DNA of 46,986 bases. Source: Vicinamibacterales bacterium (lineage in GTDB: Bacteria; Acidobacteriota; Vicinamibacteria; Vicinamibacterales; 2-12-FULL-66-21). The stretch is from the NCBI GenBank assembly GCA_036496585.1, contig DASXLB010000064.1, positions 1 to 46,986 on the forward strand, in the 5' to 3' direction. The translations under genes were made by a program, and so were the position numbers. The notes under the pieces were generated by a model, which did not search any database, had not been told where the DNA came from, and saw only the letters and a list, made by a program, of their open reading frames with translations. Below, piece by piece: positions 6,942 through 17,430 of this stretch (its first letter is position 1; each line of letters starts with the position of its first letter).

Positions 6942-7709
6942 CTATCCGGCCGCGGGGCGTGAGCGCTTGACGATTTCGTAGAAGCTGCGTACGTCGAGGC
7001 TGGCGCCGCCGACCAGCGCGCCGTCGACATCCTCGAGCGAGGCGAGCTCGCCGATGTTATCGGGCTTGACGCTGCCGCCGTACAGGATGTGGCACTGATC
7101 GGCGGCGGCGCCGCCGAACCACTGCCGGAGCCGGGCACGGATATGCGAGTGCGCCTCTCCCGCCTGCGCGGGGGTGGCGTTGCGGCCGGTGCCGATGGCC
7201 CACACGGGCTCGTAGGCGACGACGAGGGATGCGATCTGCTCGCCGCCAACGCCGTCGAGTCCCTGCTTGATTTGACGGTCCAGCACGTCGAGCGTCTGAC
7301 TGGCGTCGCGCTCGTCGAGCGTCTCCCCGATGCAGACGATCGGCGTCAGCTGCGCCGCGAGCGCGGCCGTCAGCTTGCGATTCACCGACACGTCGGTGTC
7401 GCCGAAGAGCCGGCGCCGCTCCGAGTGTCCGATGATGACGTACTCGGCGCCGGCCTCTTTCAGCATGGCGGCGCTGATCTCGCCGGTGAACGCCCCCTCG
7501 CGTTCCCAGTGCAGGTTCTGTCCGGCGACGCCGAGGCTCGACCCGTGGGCCGCTTCGACGGCGGCGTGCAGGGCGGTGAACGGCGGTGCGATGACGATCT
7601 CGACGTCGTGCACCTCCTTCACCATCGGGCGGAATTCCTTGATGAAGGCGACCGCCTCGGCGACGGTCTTGTACATCTTCCAGTTGGCCGCGATGAACGG
7701 GGTGCGCAT
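6942..7709 (-). CDS. tpiA: Triosephosphate isomerase
   Basis: A 255-residue TIM-barrel enzyme interconverting dihydroxyacetone phosphate and glyceraldehyde 3-phosphate in glycolysis and gluconeogenesis. Catalytic residues are visible: Lys11 in AANWKMY, His95 in IIGHSERR and Glu167 in AYEPVWAIGTG; the phosphate-binding loop YGGSVKPDN is also present. The ATG at 7709 gives the standard N-terminus, while longer readings run into pgk. It starts 16 bases after the pgk stop and is the last gene of a gap-pgk-tpiA operon. Cytoplasmic; nothing unusual. Confidence 0.97.
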   Translation of the reverse strand: MRTPFIAANWKMYKTVAEAVAFIKEFRPMVKEVHDVEIVIAPPFTALHAAVEAAHGSSLGVAGQNLHWEREGAFTGEISAAMLKEAGAEYVIIGHSERRRLFGDTDVSVNRKLTAALAAQLTPIVCIGETLDERDASQTLDVLDRQIKQGLDGVGGEQIASLVVAYEPVWAIGTGRNATPAQAGEAHSHIRARLRQWFGGAAADQCHILYGGSVKPDNIGELASLEDVDGALVGGASLDVRSFYEIVKRSRPAAG

Positions 7710-7725
7710 GTGTTGTCGTCCGAGT

Positions 7726-8919
7726 CTATCGGTCCGGGAGCACGGCGACGCCGGGCAGCGTCCGGCCGCCGAGGAACTCGAGCGAGGCGCCGCCGCCCGT
7801 CGAAATGTGGGTGATGCGGTCGCTGACGCCGGCCTTGGCGACGGCCGCGATCGAGTCGCCGCCGCCGATGACGGTCGTGCCGTGCACCGAGGCCATCGCC
7901 TTCGCCACCTCGATCGTGCCCGCCGCGAAGGCGTCGATTTCGAACACGCCCATCGGCCCGTTCCAGACGACCGTCTTCGCCGTGGCAATCACCGCACGGT
8001 AGACCTCGATCGTCTTCGGGCCGATGTCGAGCCCCATCCGCTCGCCGATTGCCGGGTCGCCGACGGCCAGTGTCTCGGCCGGCACTCCCGCTTCGAGGCG
8101 GGCCGCCACGACGTGGTCGACCGGCAGCTCGAAGCGCAGGCCTCTCGCGCGGGCGCGCGTCTCGATGTCCCTGGCCGCGTCGAGCAGATCCGGTTCGACC
8201 AGCGATTTGCCGACCGGCAGGCCGCGCGCCTGAAAGAACGTATAGGCCATCGCGCCGCCGACCAGCAGCGCGTCGACGCGCGGAATCAGGTTCTCGATCA
8301 CCTCGAGCTTGTCCGACACCTTGGCGCCGCCGAGGATCGCCACGAATGGGCGCTCAGGCCGCTCCAGCACCCTCCCGAGGTGTTCGATCTCGGCTGCCAT
8401 CAGCAGGCCGGCTGCCGACTCCTTCATGTACTTGACGACGCCTTCGGTCGACGCGTGCGCCCGGTGCGCGGATCCGAACGCGTCGTTCACGTAGACATCG
8501 GCGAGCTGCGCGAGTTGCTGCGCGAAGGCCGGGTCGTTTTTCTCTTCTTCCGCGTGGAACCGCAGATTTTCGAGCAGCACGACCCCGCCGGCGCTGCCCG
8601 CTTCGGCGATCGCGGTGGTCGCCGCCGCGCCGACGCAGTCGGTGGCGAACACGACCGGCCGCTGCAGCAGTTCCGCGACCCGCCGCGCCACCGGCTCGAG
8701 CGTGTATTCGGGATTCGCCTTGCCCTTCGGGCGCCCGAGGTGGGAGCAGAGGATCACGGTCGCCGCCCCCTGCTCGAGCGCGTAGCGCACAGTCGGCAGC
8801 GACGCGCGGATGCGCGTGTCATCGCCGATCTTCCCGCCCTTGATCGGGACGTTGAAGTCGACGCGGACGAGGACCTTGCGCCCCCGCAGATTCAGATCCT
8901 TGACGGAACGTTTTGCCAC
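7726..8919 (-). CDS. pgk: Phosphoglycerate kinase
   Basis: A 397-residue enzyme of normal length that transfers phosphate from 1,3-bisphosphoglycerate to ADP in glycolysis. The N-terminal domain shows VLVRVDFNVPIK and the substrate-binding segment SHLGRPKG. The C-terminal nucleotide-binding domain shows FVAILGGAKVSDK, WNGPMGVFE and the closing glycine-rich segment ISTGGGASLEFLGG. It lies 46 bases after gap and 16 before tpiA on the same strand, so the three are very probably co-transcribed. Cytoplasmic. Confidence 0.97.
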   Translation of the reverse strand: MAKRSVKDLNLRGRKVLVRVDFNVPIKGGKIGDDTRIRASLPTVRYALEQGAATVILCSHLGRPKGKANPEYTLEPVARRVAELLQRPVVFATDCVGAAATTAIAEAGSAGGVVLLENLRFHAEEEKNDPAFAQQLAQLADVYVNDAFGSAHRAHASTEGVVKYMKESAAGLLMAAEIEHLGRVLERPERPFVAILGGAKVSDKLEVIENLIPRVDALLVGGAMAYTFFQARGLPVGKSLVEPDLLDAARDIETRARARGLRFELPVDHVVAARLEAGVPAETLAVGDPAIGERMGLDIGPKTIEVYRAVIATAKTVVWNGPMGVFEIDAFAAGTIEVAKAMASVHGTTVIGGGDSIAAVAKAGVSDRITHISTGGGASLEFLGGRTLPGVAVLPDR

Positions 8920-8965
8920 GATACCTGCCGTTGGTGCGGATGACGAGCGACCGCCGCTGCCGACG

Positions 8966-10026
<1,061 letters not shown>

Positions 10027-11361
10027 GTGTATCTCCTATACAGCGTACTCATCGTCACATTCTTTCTGATCATGTCGCCGTACCTGGCGTGGCAGGCGGT
10101 GCGCTACCGGAAGTACATCGGTTCGCTCGGCGAGCGGCTGGGATACCTGCCGATCACCTTCAATCTCGACGGCGAGGAATCGATCTGGATCCATGCCGTG
10201 TCGGTCGGCGAAGTGCTGACCGCGCGCGCGCTGCTGCCCGAGCTGCGCGAACGCTATCCGCGTCTGCGGCTGTTCCTGTCGACGACCACCATGACCGGCC
10301 AGCAGATCGCGCGCAACAGCCTACAGTTCGTCGACGGCGTGTTCTATTTTCCCTTCGATCTCGGGTTCGTCGTCAACCGCACGCTGCGGCTCGTCAAGCC
10401 GCGTCTCTTCGTGATGATGGAGACGGAGATCTGGCCGAACCTGCTGCGCGCCTGCGAGCAGCAGGGCGTGCGCACCGTGCTGGTCAACGGCCGCATCTCG
10501 TCGCGCTCCTACCCGCGCTACCGGCTGGCGCGGCCGTTTCTGCGGCGTGTCCTCGCCACGGTCAATCGCTTCTGCATGCAGAGCGACGAATCGGCGCGGC
10601 GGATCATCGACATGGGCGCCGATCCGGCGCGGGTGGTCGTCACCGGCAGCCTCAAGTTCGACTCGCTGGAAGTGCCGGGCACCTCGACCGCTGCGGATCG
10701 CGGCCGCAACCGCGTCCTCCGCTACTTCCGCATCGCTCCCTCGCGTCCGGTCCTCATCGCGGCGAGCACGATGAAGGGAGAAGAGGAGCCGATCTTCGAG
10801 TCGTTCCAGCGCATCCGCGCGCGTTTGCCGGAGACGCTGCTCATCATCGCGCCGCGCAAGCCCGAGCGATTCGGCGACGTGGAGCAGTTGGCGCGGCAGG
10901 GCGGCTGGAAGGTCGCGCGCCGGACCGAGCTCGCGGTCGACGCCGAACCGCGTCAGGACGTCATCGTGCTCGACTCGATCGGCGAGCTGGCGCAGCTCTA
11001 CCAGGTCGCGACGGCGGTGTTCGTCGGAGGCTCGCTCGTCGATCAGGGCGGGCACAACATCCTCGAGCCGGCGGTGTTCGGCAAGGCCATCGTGTTCGGA
11101 CCGTACATGCAGAATTTTGCCGAGATCGCGCGCACGTTCATCGAGCACGACGCGGCGATCCAGATCCGTTCCGGCCGCGAGCTGGAGCAGGCGCTGCACG
11201 CCCTGCTCACCGACCCGGTGCGCCGCGCCCGGCTCGGCGCGGCGGCGCGGGCGCTGGTCGAAGCCAACCGCGGCGCGCGGGTCAAGACGATGGCGGCGAT
11301 CGGCCGCGTTCTGCCGCCGCAGGATTCCGGCAACGTGCGGCCGTTCCGGGTGGTCCACTGA
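10027..11361 (+). CDS. waaA: 3-deoxy-D-manno-octulosonic acid (Kdo) transferase
   Basis: A 444-residue inner-membrane-anchored GT30 enzyme that adds Kdo to the lipid A precursor. The first 20 residues form a membrane anchor. Diagnostic motifs are METEIWPNLL followed by LVNGRIS in the N-domain and GGSLVDQGGHNILEPA with FGPYMQNF in the C-domain. The GTG at 10027 is the only usable start near the 5' end, as a TAA in the same frame lies at 10009. It is the first gene of the ten-gene envelope operon; its TGA overlaps the proposed lpxK start. The sequence does not show whether it adds one, two or more Kdo residues. Confidence 0.95.
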   Translation: MYLLYSVLIVTFFLIMSPYLAWQAVRYRKYIGSLGERLGYLPITFNLDGEESIWIHAVSVGEVLTARALLPELRERYPRLRLFLSTTTMTGQQIARNSLQFVDGVFYFPFDLGFVVNRTLRLVKPRLFVMMETEIWPNLLRACEQQGVRTVLVNGRISSRSYPRYRLARPFLRRVLATVNRFCMQSDESARRIIDMGADPARVVVTGSLKFDSLEVPGTSTAADRGRNRVLRYFRIAPSRPVLIAASTMKGEEEPIFESFQRIRARLPETLLIIAPRKPERFGDVEQLARQGGWKVARRTELAVDAEPRQDVIVLDSIGELAQLYQVATAVFVGGSLVDQGGHNILEPAVFGKAIVFGPYMQNFAEIARTFIEHDAAIQIRSGRELEQALHALLTDPVRRARLGAAARALVEANRGARVKTMAAIGRVLPPQDSGNVRPFRVVH

Positions 11362-12401
11362 TCGCACGCGCCTACGCCGCCGCCGCGCGACTGCGTCGCG
11401 GCTTCTACGCCCGGCGCCCCGACCTGCAGCACATGCTCGAACACCCGGTGATCAGTATCGGCAATCTGGCCGCGGGCGGGCGGGCCAAGACGCCGATGGC
11501 CGCCTTGGCCGCCGCGGCCCTGCGCGACGCCGGCGAGCGCCCTTCGATCCTCAGCCGCGGCTACGCACGCCGCGTCCACGAAGACGGCGTCGTGGTGGCG
11601 CGCGACCCGTCCGGCATCCGCGCCGATCTCGATCGCACAGGCGACGAGCCATCGATGCTGGCGCGGACGCTCGACGGGGTCGCCGTACTGGTGTCGCCCA
11701 GCCGCTTCCTGGCCGGCCGGCTGGCCGAGACACAGTTCGGCTGCACGGTGCACCTGCTCGACGACGGCTTTCAGCACTTCGATCTGTATCGCGACGCCGA
11801 TCTCGTCGTGCTGGCGCCCGACGATCTCGCCCGGCCGGTGACGCTGCCGTCGGGTCACTTGCGCGAGCCGCTCGATGTGCTGGCCGCGGCCGACGCGGTC
11901 GTCTGGCTCGAGGCCGGGCCTCGAGACCCGGTCCACCCATCAGGTCTGGAGCAGGTGTCGAAACCCGGCAGACCGGTCTGGCGCGCGCGCCGCCGCCAGG
12001 GCGCGCCGACGACCGCCGCGCCGGTGCTGGCCGTCGCCGCGATTGCGTCGCCGGCGGCCTTCTTTCGCGGGCTCCGTGACGGCGGCTGGAACGTGGCCGG
12101 CGAGTTGTCGTTCCGCGATCACTATCGGTACACGGCTGGCGACCTCGAACGGATCTGCCGCCAGGCATCCGACGCCGGCGCGGCGCGTATCGTCACCACG
12201 GACAAGGATCTGGTACGGCTACTGCCGTTCCGCCCGTGGCCCGTGCCCATCGAGGCGGTACCGCTCTCGATCGCGCTCGACGATCCGGCGTCGTTCACCG
12301 ACTGGCTGCTGTCGGTGGCGAGACGGACCGGCCGCAGTCCGCGACGGGACGCCAACTGCCGAGGGGACATCGGCGCGGCGGCGCCCACCGGCCACGCATG
12401 A
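11358..12401 (+). CDS. lpxK: Tetraacyldisaccharide 4'-kinase (probable CTG start)
   Basis: About 347 residues. LpxK phosphorylates the 4' position of the lipid A disaccharide at the inner membrane. The P-loop region reads PVISIGNLAAGGRAKTP (family norm GGxGKTP), and further hallmarks ILSRGY, DGFQH, LPSGHLREP and TTDKDLVRL are present. No in-frame ATG, GTG or TTG lies near the required N-terminus. CTG at 11358, overlapping the waaA stop as CTGA, gives the usual 35 or so residues before the P-loop; the next option, ATG at 11433, leaves only three residues before PVISIGN. Two oddities: the non-standard start, and Ala in place of Gly just before the P-loop Lys. The gene overlaps the next by ATGA. 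Confidence 0.88.
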   Translation: MIARAYAAAARLRRGFYARRPDLQHMLEHPVISIGNLAAGGRAKTPMAALAAAALRDAGERPSILSRGYARRVHEDGVVVARDPSGIRADLDRTGDEPSMLARTLDGVAVLVSPSRFLAGRLAETQFGCTVHLLDDGFQHFDLYRDADLVVLAPDDLARPVTLPSGHLREPLDVLAAADAVVWLEAGPRDPVHPSGLEQVSKPGRPVWRARRRQGAPTTAAPVLAVAAIASPAAFFRGLRDGGWNVAGELSFRDHYRYTAGDLERICRQASDAGAARIVTTDKDLVRLLPFRPWPVPIEAVPLSIALDDPASFTDWLLSVARRTGRSPRRDANCRGDIGAAAPTGHA

Positions 12402-13318
12402 TCGCGCTCCATCACCGGCTCGAGTATCGCGCGGTCATGACGGCGCGCGGACTGGCGCGGGTGTCGCCGATGCCGCTGGTGCTGGCCGCCGGCACCGCAC
12501 TCGGCTGGCTGTTCGGCACGTTCGATCGTCCACACCGCCGCCTGGCGCTCAAGAACCTCGCCGCCGCGTTTCCCGGACGCCCGCCCGCCGAACGCGCCGC
12601 CATCGCGCGCGACATGTTCGCGCACTTCGGCCGGCTGCTGATGGTGCTGCTGAAGTTCAGCACCATGACCCCGCGCCAGATGCTTGCGCGGGTCGAGTTC
12701 GAAGGGGCCGAACGGGTGACCGCGGCGCATGCGCTCAATCGCGGCGTGCTGCTCTTTACCGGCCACTTCGGATTCTGGGAAATCAACGCGCTGGTGCACG
12801 CGCTGCGGCTGCATCCGATGGCCGTGATGGCGCGGCCGCTGGACAATCCGCTGCTGCACGACCTGCTCGAGCACGTCCGCGGCCGGACCGGCAACAGCGT
12901 GATCTATCGCAAGGGGGCGCTGCGCCGGGTGATGCGGGCGCTCGCCGCGAACCAGGCGGTGGCGCTCCTGATCGATCAGCACATCCACACCGACGCCGTG
13001 CCGGTCGATTTCTTCAACCGTCCGGCCGCGACCACGACCGCGCTGGCGGCGCTGGCGCTGCGCACTGGCGCGCCGGTGATTCCGGTCTTCGCGCTGCCGC
13101 TGCCCGGCGGACGGCTGCGGATGGTCTACGAGCACGCGGTCGAGCCGCCGCCCGCCGACGATCCCGATGCCATCCGGCAGTTCACGCAACGCTGCACCGA
13201 CGTGCTCGAGATGTACGTGCGGCGGTACCCGGGGTTGTGGCTCTGGATGCACCGCCGCTGGCGCGACGCCGATCCGGCCATGCGCGGCATGTTTCCGGCG
13301 GCGAGCACGGAAGACTGA
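12398..13318 (+). CDS. LpxL/HtrB-type lysophospholipid (lipid A) acyltransferase
   Basis: A 306-residue membrane-associated acyltransferase of the LpxL/LpxM superfamily. The catalytic HxxxxE-type motif is GHFGFWE (His near residue 122), and downstream are GNSVIYRKGA, LLIDQHIHTDAVPVDFF and the C-terminal LWMHRRW typical of the family. A hydrophobic N-terminal segment (about residues 15-40) should anchor it in the inner membrane. It starts at ATG 12398, overlapping lpxK by 4 bases; the longer upstream reading is lpxK in another frame. Its place between lpxK and core genes supports a late acyl transfer onto Kdo-lipid A. Whether it is the first or second late acyltransferase cannot be told. Confidence 0.9.
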   Translation: MIALHHRLEYRAVMTARGLARVSPMPLVLAAGTALGWLFGTFDRPHRRLALKNLAAAFPGRPPAERAAIARDMFAHFGRLLMVLLKFSTMTPRQMLARVEFEGAERVTAAHALNRGVLLFTGHFGFWEINALVHALRLHPMAVMARPLDNPLLHDLLEHVRGRTGNSVIYRKGALRRVMRALAANQAVALLIDQHIHTDAVPVDFFNRPAATTTALAALALRTGAPVIPVFALPLPGGRLRMVYEHAVEPPPADDPDAIRQFTQRCTDVLEMYVRRYPGLWLWMHRRWRDADPAMRGMFPAASTED

Positions 13319-13378
13319 CATGTGTGTGACGACGGCCGCCCGCGGCGGGCCTTTCGTGCCGCCGAATCCCAGCGCGCG

Positions 13379-14374
13379 ATGAAGCCGATCGCGCGTCTGA
13401 TCGTCCGCGCACCGAACTGGCTCGGCGACGCCGTGATGGCGCTGCCCGCGCTCGACGCGGTGCGGCGCGCCTACGCGGATTGCCGCATCGTGCTGGCGGC
13501 GCGCCCGCAGATCGCACCGCTCTTCGAAGAGGACACGCCGGCGGCGCCCGACGAGATCCTGATCGTCAATCGCGCCAGCGAGACGGCCGAGCTGCGCGGC
13601 GCCCGCGCCGATGCGATCTTGTTGCTGCCGAACTCCTTCGGCAGCGCCTGGGTGGCGCAGCGCGCCGGGATTGCCGAGCGCTGGGGTTTCAGCGGCGGCT
13701 GGCGCGGCTGGATGCTGACGCGGCCGATCCGGCGCCCGCGGGGGCGCCTGCACCACGTCGACTACTACCTGTCGCTGGCGCGAGGCCTCGGCATCGAGGT
13801 GCCGCCGGTGCCGCCGCGGCTCACGGCGCGGCCGCCGACGCTCGCCGCGGCCGACCTCCTGCTCCAGCGCGCCGGCCTCGCGCCGGGCACGCGACCGGTC
13901 GGATTTGCCCCCGGTGCGGCCTACGGGCACGCCAAGCGCTGGCCGCCGGATCGTGTCGCCGGAGTGATAGCGGCGCTCGCCCGGCAGAACGTCCCCGCGG
14001 TGCTGGTCGGTGCGGCCGCCGATCGCGACACCGCGCGTGCGATAGAATCATCGCTGCCCGCGGGCGCGCGGGTGGTGGATCTGGTCGGCCGCACGACGCT
14101 TCGTCAGCTCGTCGGGGTCATCGCCCGCTGCAGCGCGTTTGTCTCGAACGATTCGGGCGCGATGCACCTGGCGGCGGCGCTCGGCGTACCGTTGACGGCC
14201 ATCTTCGGACCGACCGACGAGCGGGTGACGTCGCCGGGCGGACGTGCCGACCTGATCGTGCGCGACGTGTTCTGCCGGCCGTGCCTGCTCCGCGAGTGTC
14301 CCATCGATCATCGCTGCATGAAACGGATTGACGTCGACACCGTGTTCCGCTCGGTCACCGGGCACCTCGCATGA
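13379..14374 (+). CDS. waaF: LPS heptosyltransferase II
   Basis: A 331-residue GT9 enzyme that adds the second heptose of the inner core using ADP-heptose. It opens with IVRAPNWLGDAVMALPAL, the WaaF version of the donor-binding start, and has SNDSGAMHLAAALGVP, FGPTDERVTSP and the Cys-rich CLLRECPIDHRCM near the end, all characteristic of WaaF. The ATG at 13379 is used because the conserved strand begins six residues later; an upstream in-frame GTG at 13322 would add 19 residues with no support. A 60-base gap to the preceding gene is the largest spacing within the operon. It overlaps gmhB by 4 bases. Confidence 0.93.
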   Translation: MKPIARLIVRAPNWLGDAVMALPALDAVRRAYADCRIVLAARPQIAPLFEEDTPAAPDEILIVNRASETAELRGARADAILLLPNSFGSAWVAQRAGIAERWGFSGGWRGWMLTRPIRRPRGRLHHVDYYLSLARGLGIEVPPVPPRLTARPPTLAAADLLLQRAGLAPGTRPVGFAPGAAYGHAKRWPPDRVAGVIAALARQNVPAVLVGAAADRDTARAIESSLPAGARVVDLVGRTTLRQLVGVIARCSAFVSNDSGAMHLAAALGVPLTAIFGPTDERVTSPGGRADLIVRDVFCRPCLLRECPIDHRCMKRIDVDTVFRSVTGHLA

Positions 14375-14934
14375 GGCGCGCCGTCTTCCTCGACCGCGAC
14401 GGCACCCTCATCGAAGAGTCGGGCTATCTCGATCGTCTCGAGCGTCTCGTCTTCTATCCCTATTCGGTCGACGCGGTCCGGCTGCTGAACCGCGCCGGCT
14501 TCGCCGTGGTCGTCGTCACCAACCAGGCCGGCATCGCGCGCGGCATCGTCGAGGAAGCGTTCGTGGCCGAGGCGCACCGGGCGATCTCCGGGCGGCTCGC
14601 GGCCGGTCTCGCGCACGTCGACGCCTACTACCATTGTCCGCACTACCGGACCGGCGTCCGCGCCGAGTACGTGCAGGACTGCGACTGCCGCAAGCCGCGT
14701 CCGGGCATGCTGCGCCGCGCCGCCGCCGATCTCGATCTCGACCTGGCGCGCTCGTTCGTGGTCGGCGATCGATGGCACGACGTCGGGGCGGCGAAGGCGG
14801 TCGGCGCCCGCGGCGTCCTCGTCCGCACCGGGCTCGGCAGCCGCGAGGAGACGGCCCCGCAAGCGGATCTGCAGGCCGACGCCATCCTTGACACGCTGGC
14901 CGACGCGGCCGCGTGGATTCTCGATCAGCCATGA
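14371..14934 (+). CDS. gmhB: D-glycero-beta-D-manno-heptose 1,7-bisphosphate 7-phosphatase
   Basis: A 187-residue HAD-family phosphatase of ADP-heptose synthesis, removing the 7-phosphate. The nucleophile and acid are Asp8 and Asp10 in FLDRDGTL; motif II is VVVTNQAGIARG. The zinc-binding Cys/His cluster CPHYRTGV...CDCRKPRPGM is the mark of GmhB within the HAD family, and VVGDRWHDVGAAKAVG holds the last acidic residues. It overlaps waaF and rfaE1 by ATGA on both sides. Cytoplasmic. Confidence 0.95.
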   Translation: MRRAVFLDRDGTLIEESGYLDRLERLVFYPYSVDAVRLLNRAGFAVVVVTNQAGIARGIVEEAFVAEAHRAISGRLAAGLAHVDAYYHCPHYRTGVRAEYVQDCDCRKPRPGMLRRAAADLDLDLARSFVVGDRWHDVGAAKAVGARGVLVRTGLGSREETAPQADLQADAILDTLADAAAWILDQP

Positions 14935-15950
14935 CAGCGACAGTCAACGCCTCGCGTCTCCTCGCCCTCGTCGACGCTATTGCCGGGCGCAAGGTCGTCG
15001 TCGCCGGCGATCTGCTGGCCGACGAGTTCATCTACGGCGAGATCGCCCGCGTGTCGCGCGAGGCGCCAGTGCTGATTCTCAACTACGACTCGACCGAGGT
15101 CGTGCCCGGGGGGGCCGGTAACGCCGCCGCCAACGCCGCCGCGCTCGGCGGGTCGGTGCGCGCGGCCGGTATCGCCGGGCGCGACGAGACCGGGCGGCGG
15201 CTGCTCAGCGTGCTCAAACAGCGGAGAGTCGACGTCGGCGCCGTGCTGCGTCCGGCGGCCTATCGCACGCCGACCAAGACGCGCATTCTTGCCGGCGGCA
15301 TCCACTCCGCCAAGCAGCAGGTCGTGCGTATCGACCGCGCGTCTTCGGCGACGATCGACGCGCGGGCGCGCGCCGCGTTCGAGAGCGCCGTGCTGCGCGC
15401 GGTGCGCGACGCCGACGCGCTGATTGTCTCCGACTACGGCAGCGGCCTCGTATCGCCGGCGCTCGTCGCACAGGCCAAGCGGCACACCCCGATCACCGTC
15501 GTCGATTCGCGCTATGCGCTGCCGAAGTTCCGCGGCATGACGGCGTGTACCCCGAACGAGTCGGAGGTGGAGCAGGCGCTCGGGCTGAGGATCGGCGACC
15601 AGCCGAAGGCGCTCGAGCGGGCCGGACGCACCCTGCTGCACCTGACCCGGGCGAAAGCGGTGCTCGTCACCCGCGGCAGCCGCGGCATGGCGCTGTTCGA
15701 GCGGGCGCACCCGACCGTCCACATTCCCATCGTCGGATCCGATCAGATCGCCGACGTCACCGGCGCCGGCGACACGGTGATCGCGACCTTGACCCTGGCG
15801 CTGAGCGCCGGCGCCACGTTCGTCGAGGCGGCGCAGCTGGCCAACTGCGCCGGCGGCATCGTGGTCATGAAGCGAGGCACCGCGACGGTGAGCGCGAGCG
15901 AGCTCCGGTACCTGATCAGCGGCGGCTCCATCGGCCGTCCCGGCGCCTGA
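14931..15950 (+). CDS. rfaE1: D-glycero-beta-D-manno-heptose-7-phosphate kinase (separate HldE N-domain type)
   Basis: A 339-residue PfkB/ribokinase-family kinase acting on heptose 7-phosphate. Hallmarks are [17 protein letters not shown] near the N-terminus, [21 protein letters not shown] and the anion hole with catalytic Asp in [13 protein letters not shown]. In many bacteria this domain is fused to the cytidylyltransferase-like HldE C-domain; here the second activity is a separate gene five bases downstream. The ATG at 14931 overlaps the gmhB stop; an earlier in-frame start at 14913 lies inside gmhB and is less likely. Confidence 0.95.
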   Translation: MTATVNASRLLALVDAIAGRKVVVAGDLLADEFIYGEIARVSREAPVLILNYDSTEVVPGGAGNAAANAAALGGSVRAAGIAGRDETGRRLLSVLKQRRVDVGAVLRPAAYRTPTKTRILAGGIHSAKQQVVRIDRASSATIDARARAAFESAVLRAVRDADALIVSDYGSGLVSPALVAQAKRHTPITVVDSRYALPKFRGMTACTPNESEVEQALGLRIGDQPKALERAGRTLLHLTRAKAVLVTRGSRGMALFERAHPTVHIPIVGSDQIADVTGAGDTVIATLTLALSAGATFVEAAQLANCAGGIVVMKRGTATVSASELRYLISGGSIGRPGA

Positions 15951-15955
15951 CGCGC

Positions 15956-16432
15956 ATGGGACGCGTGGTGTCGCGCGACGAGCTGGTGGCCGCGGCGGCG
16001 GCGGAACGGCGTGCCGGCCGCACCATCGCCTTCGCCAACGGCTGCTTCGACCTCCTGCACGTCGGCCACGTTCGCTATCTGCAGGCCGCCGCCGCCGAAG
16101 GGGACGTGCTGGTGGTGGCGGTCAACGACGACCAGTCCGTCGGCCGGCTGAAGGGAGCCGGTCGGCCGATCCTGGCCGCGGCCGACCGCGCCGAGCTGGT
16201 GGCGGCGCTGCGCGGCGTCGACTACGTCGTGGTCTTCGCCGAACCGACGGTGACGCCGCTCCTGCTCGCGGTCAAGCCCGACGTGCACTGCAAGGGGACC
16301 GACTACGCTGCCGACACGGTCCCCGAGCGCGACACCGTCCGCGGCTATGGCGGACGCATCGCCATCGTCGGCGATCCCAAGGATCACTCGACGCGCGATC
16401 TGCTGGGCCGCATCCGGGCCTCCGCTCCATGA
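15956..16432 (+). CDS. rfaE2: D-glycero-beta-D-manno-heptose 1-phosphate adenylyltransferase
   Basis: A 158-residue nucleotidyltransferase making ADP-D-glycero-beta-D-manno-heptose. The cytidylyltransferase-family signature is [18 protein letters not shown] (HxGH), with [10 protein letters not shown], the RAELVAAL helix and HCKGTDYA. The length matches stand-alone RfaE2 proteins. It starts at ATG 15956, five bases after rfaE1, and overlaps waaC by ATGA. With gmhB and rfaE1 it gives three of the activities leading to ADP-heptose; the isomerase GmhA and epimerase HldD are not in the window. Confidence 0.95.
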   Translation: MGRVVSRDELVAAAAAERRAGRTIAFANGCFDLLHVGHVRYLQAAAAEGDVLVVAVNDDQSVGRLKGAGRPILAAADRAELVAALRGVDYVVVFAEPTVTPLLLAVKPDVHCKGTDYAADTVPERDTVRGYGGRIAIVGDPKDHSTRDLLGRIRASAP

Positions 16433-17430
16433 ACATCCTGATCGTCCGCCTCGGATCGCTGGGCGACGTCATCCACGCGATTCCGGCGGCGGCGGCTCTG
16501 CGAAGGGCGTTCGCGACCGCCCGCATCGACTGGCTCGTCGACGCTCCTCACCGCGACATCGTCGAACTGGTGACAACGCTCGATCGCGTCGTGGTGCTGC
16601 GCGGCGGTACGCTGCCCGCCTGGGCGTCGGCGCGGCGCGAGCTTCGCGCGGCGCGCTACGACGTCGCCCTCGATTTTCAAGGCCTGCTGAAATCGGCGGT
16701 CCTGGCGCGCGCCTCGGGCGCGGCGCGGGTCGTCGGCTTCACTCGGCGCGACCTCCGCGAGAAGACCGCGCGCTTCTTCTATACCGCGTCGGCGAATGGC
16801 GAGGGGGCGCACGCCATCCTGAAGAACCTGCGTCTGCTGCAGACGCTTGGCATCGAGGACGACGGGATCGAGTTCCCGTTGCGGCCTGTCGAGTCCGCCG
16901 CGCTCAGTGCGCTCCGCTCCACGCTGGGAGGCTCGCGCGTTGCTCTGATCAATCCCGGAGCCGCGTGGCCGAACAAGCGGTGGCCGGCCGGGCGTTTCGG
17001 GCAGCTCGCCGCGTCGATCCGTGAACGGCATGCGCTCGTGCCCGTGGTCCTCTGGGGTCCGGGAGAAGAAGAACTGGCGGCCGCCGTGGTGGCGGCGTCG
17101 GGCGGGGCGGCCGTGCTCGCGCCGCCGACGTCGGTCCGCGATCTCGTCGCCTTCTGCCGCGCCGCCGATCTCTTCGTCGCCGGCGACACCGGACCGTTGC
17201 ACGTCGCGACGGCCGTTGGCACGCCGACCGTCAGCCTCTACGGCCCGACCGACCCGGCGCGCAACGGTCCGTGGTCTTCGAGTGACGTCTTCGTGTCGCG
17301 CGCCGATCGGTGCGGCTGTCCGATCGAACGCAGCTGCCGGCAGGCGCGCTGGTGCCTGGAAGAGATCACCGTGGCGGACGTGGACGCTGCCGTGCAGAGG
17401 CGCCTGGCGGTGGGAGAGACGCGTGGCTGA
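16429..17430 (+). CDS. waaC: LPS heptosyltransferase I
   Basis: A 333-residue GT9 enzyme expected to add the first heptose to Kdo. It begins [20 protein letters not shown], the WaaC form of the donor-domain start, and has [30 protein letters not shown] and [13 protein letters not shown] in the C-terminal domain. It differs from the waaF product in lacking the CPIDHRCM motif, though a Cys-rich segment CGCPIERSC is present. The start overlaps rfaE2 by 4 bases, and the end overlaps the next gene by 8. Confidence 0.92.
   Translation: MNILIVRLGSLGDVIHAIPAAAALRRAFATARIDWLVDAPHRDIVELVTTLDRVVVLRGGTLPAWASARRELRAARYDVALDFQGLLKSAVLARASGAARVVGFTRRDLREKTARFFYTASANGEGAHAILKNLRLLQTLGIEDDGIEFPLRPVESAALSALRSTLGGSRVALINPGAAWPNKRWPAGRFGQLAASIRERHALVPVVLWGPGEEELAAAVVAASGGAAVLAPPTSVRDLVAFCRAADLFVAGDTGPLHVATAVGTPTVSLYGPTDPARNGPWSSSDVFVSRADRCGCPIERSCRQARWCLEEITVADVDAAVQRRLAVGETRG

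Noticed and set aside
12122-13930. 602-residue minus-strand frame over the acyltransferase and waaF genes
   Set aside because: It is antisense to two well-recognised genes and has no ribosome binding site or domain.
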